Made by a program: the position numbers and the translations under genes. A DNA stretch of 64,000 nucleotides, from assembly GCA_947000775.1 (NCBI GenBank), contig CAMQGK010000110.1, positions 26,548,001 to 26,612,000 on the forward strand. Reading direction: 5' to 3'. Below the pieces are notes generated by a model. The model worked only from the letters and a program-made list of their open reading frames with translations, did not search any database and was not told where the DNA came from. Shown here piece after piece: positions 52,987 to 63,000 of the stretch. The stretch is from Pterois miles. Its lineage: Eukaryota > Chordata > Actinopteri > Perciformes > Scorpaenidae. How positions within the stretch are numbered: the stretch's first letter is position 1; each line of letters starts with the position of its first letter.

Positions 52987-53919
52987 GAGAAAGAGGATGA
53001 TGCAACTATTTTCTCTGTTGTAAAACTCACTTTCACAGGCTACAAAATGTCTCACCACCGCTGGCAGTTTCATACCAGATGATTCAAAAAGCCGTTACAA
53101 ACCACACAAAACCAAAATGATGCGTTTGGATCTTTTTTTTTTATCAGGTCACTTCATATCCTGTCATCCTCTTGTGGTCTTGGTGACTCAACACTAAAGT
53201 TTATGAGCTTTAACAGGAAATAAAAAAGTCAACCCCACATAGACCGGCATGAAATGCTGTGCAATGCTGAATCCAGTGCAAGACATCTTTACCTTTTATC
53301 ACCTACATATGTTTCTGTTTGCAGTTTTCATCGCAGGGTGACAAATTGTATTCAGCAAATAAGTCTGACTGAGGAAACAAAAAACACACACACAGCCTCA
53401 AAGTGAATTAGAGGTGCATTATGCCATAAAACAATACGCAGAAGTGAGTGATTTCCCCAACTGCAGGGCATGAGCAGCCGTAGCGCGATGTCTTGCAGAC
53501 GGGCAGTCTCTGAGTGCCCCAGCCAGGGACGGGACGCTATGAATGATGCATGGTTTTACCACTTCCTAAGGCGCCCTGCTATATGAGGTGGCTGAGTAAC
53601 TGAACAGACACATAGTGCACAGCGACTTGGCGAAAACAGTCTCTGAAGTGAAAAACTGTGAGAGACATGCAAATCTGCAGCAACTCTGATACACTGACAC
53701 TCAGTTATTGTTTCAGAAAATGAAAGAAAGAAACCGTTTTTCACACAACTGTCTGCATGTGTGTGTGCATGAGTGTGTGTGAGAGAAAGCCTGCACACAT
53801 GTGGGTGTTTGAGTGGAAGCAAACGTACACAAAGGCACAAACGTCAGTGTCAGCTGTAAAGGGTGTGTACCTCCAGTGGTACATCTCACCATAAACCACA
53901 CACATATTCACACACACAC

Positions 53920-53927
53920 TTTAAATA
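53920..53927 (+). promoter_or_regulatory. TATA-like element upstream of gene 2
   Basis: TTTAAATA lies 59 bp before the ATG at 53986. This would imply a short 5' UTR starting near 53,950. AT-rich octamers are frequent in this window, so this is a weak candidate only. Confidence 0.2.
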
Positions 53928-53985
53928 CCCTTAAGCCTCACATACAGTCAGTTGATCCAACTCTATTTCACTCAATGACACCATC

Positions 53986-54052
53986 ATGGGATGCTCGGGG
54001 CTGTTGATTTTGGGTTTTCTCCTAAATGTTGCTCACTGCTTGGAAATTCTGG
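53986..54052 (+). CDS. Gene 2 exon 1: start codon and signal peptide
   Basis: ATG in a strong context (A at -3, G at +4) opens a frame encoding MGCSGLLILGFLLNVAHC followed by LEIL, a typical short signal peptide with a Leu/Ile core. The donor G-GTAAGT follows at 54053, leaving phase 1, which matches the acceptor of the V exon. The likely signal-peptidase site is near the HC or end of the exon. Confidence 0.8.
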
Positions 54053-57000
54053 GTAAGTCTGCAGGGTTACAATCCATCCGTGACTGTCAGCTGTTTATGT
54101 GCTTATTTTACTGGCCCTCAAGGTCTTGTTTAACCTGTGGCATTTACTCTAAATAGTGCTGCTATGGTTTTCCTAAGTGATTTGTCCAATTATTAATGCA
54201 CACAGGCAATAAAGCCACATGCTGGATGCAACTTGAATGCACTAAATAATAACTATTTCTGGAATATTTTGCTAATGGCATGTCGGTATTGTCACTCCAG
54301 CAGTCAGCTCACTATTATTGACCAGTGGTGTCACCTAAAACCACATTAGTTTCCTTTACAGCCCTTAAAAGTTAATCTATGAGGGTCATTAAGGGTTTTC
54401 TTTGTGTAAGGGGAAAACCCTCTGCAGCCTACAGTTATTTAGATTTTCTACTGTACAGATTTTAGGTTTCAAAATGAAGTCTTTGTTTCTGCTGTCACCG
54501 GGACTCCCAGCTGGAGATGAAAGTTTGAACACGTGAAAAAGCTCTGTTTTTTTTAAAGTCGTAGTTGTTTACCACATCCCCAGACTGCAAAGGACGAGTT
54601 GCTGTGCACCACTGGTGAATGGTTGGTGAGAAAAAGAAGCCCCTGGGGTTCAGGAAATATGATGCAGTGCATGATTTTTTTTTTTTTTCCTCTCAGTTAT
54701 TACTTAGTTTGTATCCTTAAGGTGTGCCTTTTCCACACTTGGCTGACATTTATTTTGGCAATAACCTGCAAGGGCAAATGAATTATACACCCACAAGACA
54801 TAATTGAACTGATACAGCATATTTATTCCTCTCCCTCTGTGTCCTTTCCTCTTAAAAAGCTTTGGAGGCTCTCCACATTGTTTCCATTTGCTGTGATGTA
54901 TAGTAAGACCAACAGTGTTTCAGCTTTCAGTGTTTGATGCAAACAGTTTAGTTTAGACTGCAGCAGCTGGCTGTGTGTTCTGTGGTTTTCCATGGAGCAG
55001 TGCAGCAGCTTGATTTTACTCATCATGTACCTAAAGCTGAATAAGAGGCTCCTGGCTTCAGCGGGCTGATGGGGCAAACTGTGTCCTCAAGTGCACTTTG
55101 ATAAAGTCAGCAGAGGAAGCAGGATGAAAGGGATTTTGTATGCATTAGAGTCTGCACGCTGTCCTCTCTGCAAGTGTTAAAACCTGTCAGCTTCTAATAA
55201 ATGTCCCCTCCTCTGAAGTCTCCACTAATCGTGGCTGATTTCTCAACAGTGTGGAGGGGAGCAGTCGTCGGTGTCTGGATGGATCAGGGTGTAACTTTTG
55301 GACCGTTTTCATTTCATTAACATAATGGAGTCCTCTATTAAATATACACTTAGAGGACAAGGTTGCATTTATCAAGTGTCGTTGTGTACAAAGTCCAAGT
55401 CCTGTTGTCAGCCCTTTGATTTTTTAGAGGGCTCCTCCATCTTTAACTTATACTTTCATACCGGTTTTGGGATTGCAGCTGCGTGTTTGTTTGCCACGCT
55501 AGCGGCACAGATGGCACCGTTGCTTTGTCAGTGGTTTTCCACCACTTTGGTCTGGATGAGATATCTCAACAACTATGAAACATTATGGGACATTCATGGT
55601 CCCCAGATGATGAACCCTACTGACTCTGGTGATCATCTCCCTCCAGCATCTCCATGAGGTTGGCATTTGTGGTTCTGAGTTAAACATTTCAACAACTATT
55701 GGATAGATTACCATGAAACTGAGTTCAGATATTCATATTCCCTCAGGGTGGATTTTGATAACTTTAGTTATACCCTGACTTTTCAATCGGTACCACGATA
55801 AGGTCAAATTTTTAAATTTGTCCAATATGCCACAGTGCCTTGGTTTATATGCAAACTGGAAAATGACAAATGCAAATGAGAAGGAGGAAAATGAGAAATC
55901 AAAGGAATAACATTATATTTAAATAATTGATTTACTCTTTCAAATATTCATATATGTTTTCATGTTCAATTGGACATTTCTATCTAAGCTTTTGCATTTG
56001 TTTTGAATTTAAGTATTTACATTTTACATTATTCAGTTCTCCATTTCATTTTCAAAATGCCATGTCACAATAGCAGTTTGCAATTTCAATATCCAGCTTT
56101 CTTTTCTTTTTAACATTCACTTATGGCCTGATTATGTTTTTGTACTGAAACAAAAATGTGCTTTTAATTTTCTTTTTTTTTCTCACCAGTTCTCATCTTA
56201 TGTCCACTGCGATCATCCACAACCTGTAGGTTTATGACCAAATATGTATATAGGTCTATAAAAACAAATGGCATGCCCATCAGCCTTAGCTGTAGGCTAC
56301 TTTGTGTTTAGTGCTAATTAGCAAGTTAATCTAAGATAGTGAACATGGTAAACATTACCTGCTAAACATTGGCATGTCAGCATAGTCATTGTGAACGTGT
56401 TAGCGTGGCCGCAAACTAGGCTTGTCTGTATTGATTAGTCACTGGCACATTCTAATTATGATAAAATGACCGACAACCTCATAACCACCGACTCATCCAT
56501 TACACTGTTTCACTATAGTGAAAGACAATAGGATGTGCAGAAACCCCTTTCACAGGCACAACAATGGACATCTATCAATGGACATCTATCAACCTGCTGT
56601 CTGTCAGGAACAATCACATTTGCCCTCTCAAGACATTTCTGCTGTGCTAGTGTTTACACTGTTGGCTGTTCAGGTGAATTTATTTGACATGTCATTTTGC
56701 TGTTTTGTGTCTCAGGTCCAGATGGTGAGCCAGTTCTTGAGATCACACACAACATCACAGCCGTCCTGGGAGAGTATGTCTACTTGGGCTGTAGATATCT
56801 GGGTGAGAGCGAGATCCAAAGCGCCGACTGGAAACGCCAGATTAACTCCAAAGTTAAATCCAAGCGACTGGCAGGATTTATTAATGGCAAACCATTTAAC
56901 CGCGATGACTTCTCAGAGCCAGACTCTCTCACCAACCTCACAGTTAGGATGAATGTTTCCCGTGTGGAAGTAGAGGGAGAATACATTTGTGAGTTTGCAT

Positions 57001-60000
57001 CAGAGGAAGAGTATTATTCTGACAGCGTATTCCTCACTGTAGTAGGTAAGCCAAGCCAATAATGTAGGTCTTATTCTTTTATCATTCACCACTATGAGAT
57101 AATATCAGTCTGATGAGGTTTCCATAACTGCCAAGTTGCCAAGACATGCCTACATCCATGTCTGCTTCATTCATTCACAGCTCGGCCTGATATACAGATC
57201 CTGGTGGATGCAGAGACCATAAACGGCTCTCACTACCAATCGGTGTCATGCTCTGCCGTCGGTGGCAGACCTGTGCCTCAGATCAGCTGGTTGGTCGATG
57301 GCTGTCCTCCTTCAGATTATCCTTTTACCGTGGATGTGAGAGAAGCCAATCACCCAAACGGCACCTCCACCCTGAGCAGCATCCTCCGCTTTCCCACCCA
57401 CCTGCAGGACAAGGACAGCGTGACCTGTGTGGTCCAACACCCGACCCTCCCAAGCCCCAAGCTCACCACAGTCAGGGTGGAAACCTACAGTAAGCGCACA
57501 CTCACAGCTGAGCCTGTCTGTTGTTGTTGTGTTTGTCCATCTGTGTTGCCAGGAAGGAGCAGGGGACATACTGTGTTGCATCACCACTCAGTCTTCTGAT
57601 CATGCATCATGACTCAGCCTCTCGCAACACAATAACGTTCTCCTGCAGATTTTTCACGCTGGCTGTTCCTTCCCACTCTGCTCCAGATACACAGTGACAG
57701 ACCATAAATCACATTGCATGATGCAACGCATTCATGTGGGAATGCACTCTTTTCACTGGCGTTGGGCATATGGAACACCATAATGCAGCAACAACCCAGT
57801 AACTAATTAATGAGCAACATGCAATTTGGTGGCTGCATTTTGCCAGTTATTTTATTTTTATATTTTTATCAAAATGTTTAACTGACATATTAACTATACA
57901 TGTGGTTGAGTGGTGCAAGCCTTTTTCCATTTTCCCAACATTCAGCTACAACAATGTGCACCATACATATGAATGATGGTGCATAGAATTAACGAGTCCT
58001 GAGTGAGAAGAAACTGGAAACTTTAGTCACATTTTGTTCAACATTTGGATGTCTATGAGGTAAAAAGCTGTTATCTATAGTTTTATGTTAACAATGGATC
58101 AAATGACTATACATAAAAAGGGGGTCAACTGTAATGATGTAATGATAAGGCCATAGATAATTATGACCTGGCTGTAGTTTCTCTCAGCTCTGCGGAGTAT
58201 TTTAACATCCTTTCAGCTCATTGTTTTGGTTTTCAGGCAGCTATCTTCAGCAAAAAAGTTCTGATCAATCCAGACGCAGTTAGCCCTCAGGCGTTGGTAG
58301 AGACCAAAAAGGGAGTGAATATGGGACATTTGCAGCATCATATGCTTAGTGCCACTTAAGACATTTGTGATTGGTTTAAGGAAAGACAAACAAACCTGAG
58401 CATTTTTTCACTTACAACAGAAAGACAATGTGTGGAGCCAGACCTTTCTTTAGTGCTGACACAGTGCTGTAGAAATAGGTCTGGCTATGCAAGACTAGGT
58501 GGCTGGAAACACAAGTGAATGCTAATGTTGCTCTGTATGCTGTATGCTGACTGCTTCAAAGGTATGTCAGTGTTGTAATCACAACTTGTTTCTGCTCCCC
58601 CCAAGTGGCCAAAAAATCTGATTATTATTTACATAAATGTACTGATTTTGCTTTTTTATGTAGCATAATTAATCCCCAGATGGCATGTTGACATCTTGAA
58701 CCCAAACACAACTCATGTAAAATTTCAAAGCAAAACTTCAGCACAGCCAACCTAAGTTAGCAGGAAATAAAGTTGCAAAAACCCTCACAAGTTTGGTTTT
58801 GTTGTCCCCTAAACTTAACCAGCAATGTTCAGTTTCACACCTCACATGCAGGCTCTTTGGTTCCCATGTTACTGCCTGCACTGCCACTAGCACACTTCAG
58901 ACAAAATAAATGACCCAAACAAACCAAGTAAATGCTCTTGTTTAGTAGTGCAGCATAATGCTGCTCATTAGGACCATTTCAGTTTGGTCATCAACCTTTA
59001 AATGCTCTCATGAGACAAAACTCAATTTTTTAGACAGTGCAGTCTAGATCCCTGCATAGATTCAGTGAATGTGCAAACGGCAGACTGTACAATAACGATC
59101 CCATTTGTACGAGCCAGCTCATTTGTCCGTGATACATTCACATCCCACTGAAGTACTGCAGCTTAGGTAATTTTCCAGCTGCAGTGGTTAAATCCACACA
59201 GAAGTGTACAGTAGGTGTTAACAGATGACATTTTTAAAGCCAAATTGCTTTAACTCACTTTAATTCCACATATCCTTCCCCAACACCCAAGCTCATTTCT
59301 CTTACTCATTAGGGATGGCTGGCTATTGTGTGACAACACGACTTTTATGTATTTGATAATGGACAGATCTCTGCTGATTCCCTGCATTAAAGCCTGTGGT
59401 TCTCTCAGCTTTGGTTGGACAGCAGCTGGGCCAGACATCTGCTCTCAGCTGCAGCCCGGCCAACAGATGGGACAGGTGATAAGCCTAAGTCAGCACTCTC
59501 TAAAGCCCAAGCAGAAGCCCCTTACGGCTTGTGTTTAGCTTATCCGGCCCCAGCTTCCTATTCAACAAAAAACCCTGAGCCTAAACTTGATATCTGACTT
59601 TAAAATTTGCTGGAAAAAAAAACATAGGCCTTGTGAAAGTATAAACTCTTCTCACTTTTCTTCCTGCTTTTTAGCAAGGCCCAACGTGACCATTAAAGCG
59701 GAGATGGTACAACAAGAAGGAAGTGAGTTCTGGGTGGTCTCGTGCATTTCGTCTGGAGGGAGACCTGACACTGACATCGCCTTGGCTTTGAACACCGACA
59801 AAGAGCTGCAGAGACAGGACAGTACAGACTCAGACATGCAGACAAGCTCAGTCTTCCTCCCTGCAACCATGTATGAAGGGCGTAACGTCAGCTGTGTGTT
59901 TGACCACCCCAAATTTACACACAAAGTGTCACAAGTCATAACACTGCCAGCTTTTTGTGAGTATTCTTAGTGAGTATTACCTACCTTAAGTTTTTACCTT

Positions 60001-63000
60001 TGGAAAAACTCTGCTGATGCTCATGAGGTACAAGTTATAGAGATGTGCTTTGTATTCTGTAGATTTATCAGTTCAGTTGTTGCACTCAGAGCTGGGAAGC
60101 AGCGGTGAGGACTTCCAAGGCTCTGAATCTGTAGAGGTGCAGGAAGGACAGAGCAACACCATCATCAGCCTGCAGGTCACAGGGAATGTGCCACATTACA
60201 ATGTTACCTGCAAAAAGTAAGAGGTATTTCGTAATGTAATGACAATCTCTTGCCTTTAGTTGTAATTTTCTTGTTTTGTTTTGAGTGTCTTGTTTTCTTT
60301 TTCTCTTGGAAAAAATAAAGAATGATATGACATATAACATAGTGACAGAAACAAACTCAAATATACTCAAAATAAATGCTGCTTTTTTTTTCCTGCGCAC
60401 GTGTCGACTGAAACAATACGTGCCCTGTGGAGGATGTGGTAACACATTTGGTGGCATCAAACCACAAGTGTCAGACAGCAGGAACCAGATTTAGACACAT
60501 TTCCTGATTGAAATAAAATCGTACTTATTATTGGTAAAACATTAAAACTGAAGCATGAATTCCTCTTGTTTTCTTGCTTGTGTGTCCCTCTAGAGATGAT
60601 GGGCCCTTGCCTGAGGGTGTGGAGCTGGTTGACAGCAGCCTTACAGTTCAGGGTCCTGTGGAGCTTCAGCATGCCGGCCTGTATGAATGTTTCGTCTCCT
60701 ATCACCATGTTAAAGCAACACTGACGTTTAATGTCACTGTCAGACCTCAAGTTATCCAGTTTGGTAGGTGAAACTCTTTGCATATACTGTACTGTATTTC
60801 TTAAAAGGCTTTCCTAACATTATTTTTGAATTTCCTGCTTCCTGTTTGACTATGAAACATTGATGTGGAGCCCTTGCTCTCATTTCAGTTCCTCCCACGA
60901 TACAAGTTGATTTGCAGACGGAGGATGGACGCAGGGTGATTGAGTGCTCGGCAACTGATGCTGTTCCTGCAGCCAACATGTCCTGGCTTCTACCGGAGGG
61001 TGTGTCTGGAGTCTCTTGGTTCAATTTCACTTCTCACAATGGAAGCCATTCTGTCAGGGGAGTTTTACTCCTCCCTGCCTGCTCGCCTTGGGAGCTCACT
61101 GCAGAGTGTGTGATAAATCACCCTGCGTTTGAGGAGCCAGAGAACAGAAGCATAACCCTCCCTCTTTGCGGTATGTTCAACAAATCAAGCAATGGATAAT
61201 TTTTCTCTGAGTAGCGGACACATTTTGCCGTATAAGCGCCATAGATTTTTATCTTGATCTCACTTCTTATAGTTTAACTTCTCTTTCCCACGCAGCTCAC
61301 CCTAACATCACTGTCAACTCCAGCACTGAGTGGAGAGACGGTGATGAGTACACAAAGGTGGACTGCTCTGTGGACAGTGTTGCACCTGCAGCAACCATAA
61401 CCTGGCATGTTGAGAACAGTGACAACAGCATCAGTTACCTGTCTGAGACTCGGGTCCAGGCTGATGGTTCGGTTTCGGCCCGGAGCTCTTCGCACTTCTT
61501 GTCGTCTTTGTATTCTGGCCAGAATTTGACCTGCATGGTGGAGCATCCAAGTCTGGAGGCACCAGAAAAGAGGACAATAGGCATTCTTGCGCAGAGTATG
61601 TTATTGTTTCTTTGAGATATTTCCCTCTGTGACTCACACAGCTGCTCATCCCTTCCTGTCACCCCTTGTTTTTCTTTCCAGAAGCTCCTGTACTGAGTGT
61701 GTCTGTGGTGAAACAGCAGGACTCTCCCCTCTGGCTGGCAGTGTGTGACTGCAGAGGGGAGAGTGTCGGGACAAACCTCGCCTGGATCCTTCCCGAAAAT
61801 GCTAAAGGCCAAACATCCCTGCACTCAAAGTATGAAGGGCATGTCATTAAAGCCAGGCTGACTTATCAGTTCCCTCTGGCCCTTCATGAGGGGCAGGACC
61901 TGACCTGCGTGTATCAGTTTAAACATGGAGCCACAGAGAAAAAGACCATTCACATCCCCAGATACTGTGAGTTTAACGATATTCATGAGCACCTGCACAC
62001 TACTCCAAATGTAATTCACATAAATGCATTCAGCAATCCAAAGATACAAGGTTCATCTGACTGAACTTTTCTGCAGATATCTCCTCTTTGAGAGTCTTAA
62101 ACAACACGACTCCTCTGCAAAGCCGCTACGGCGGTGAACCCATAGCACACAGACTGGCTCTCCAGGAAAATCATCACAACCAGAGAATACTGCTACGAGT
62201 CGAAGGCAATGTACCCGAGTACAACCTCAACTGTAAAAGGTGATGTTTCCTTTATTATCTACCACCTAATCATAATGAGGAAGTACCTGTATGCACAGTG
62301 GCTCCTCCAGTCACATGCCTGTTTACTTGAGCAAGACACTCTGTGTAAGTGAGTATTTCAGTTAGATCCTGATGAGCAGGTTGGCAGCCTCTGCCACCAG
62401 TCTGTTTGTTGTTTTTGTTGCTGTTGTTTTTACAACATGGATATCATCCAGGATCATTTTGACATTAGTATCAGTTTAGATATATTTTTCATTTTCCTCA
62501 TTGTCAGCAAATCTCATGAAAGGACCTAAACCACAGTGGAAAAATGTGGGCATTATAGTTTATTTTGAATTCAGCTGAATTTGAATTCAATTCCACACAC
62601 ATCCTGCTGTAAATACTCACTAGAGCACCAAATGTGTATTAAAAATAGCCCCAACTACTGCACATCTACTCTGCAGGAGTAACATTTGTTAAAATATACG
62701 GTGTCCACCTGATTTAGGAAATTATGGAGCCTTTTTAAACAAATTAAACTTAATATTTTGGTGCAGATTTGAACATTTATATCTTTAGGAACAGATGGGG
62801 TACAGTTTAAGTACGGAAGTCAGAAACATTTGCAAGTTGGACTAACACACTGGTGGTTTTTGTCTTTTTTGTTCACTAAAGAAGAATATAAAATAGTCCT
62901 TCAAAGAGCGATTAAGTTAAAAGTCACTTGCGTTTCAGGAGCGATGGCTCATTTGTCCTAATGGACGGGGTTGCAATGGTCTTCCAGTCAGAGGTCACAG

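Larger units (their letters stand above)
32900..53900. other. Intergenic region, no gene supported
   Basis: 21 kb between the distal nectin-3 poly(A) signal and gene 2. It holds the listed repeats, one LINE fragment, a suspicious homopolymer-rich block and a GT tract. No multi-exon gene, conserved protein domain, rRNA or tRNA is visible. A non-coding RNA could not be excluded by eye. Confidence 0.65.

Noticed and set aside
52794..53082. Frames of repeated Thr-His / Val-Cys
   Set aside because: Artefact of the second GT tract.
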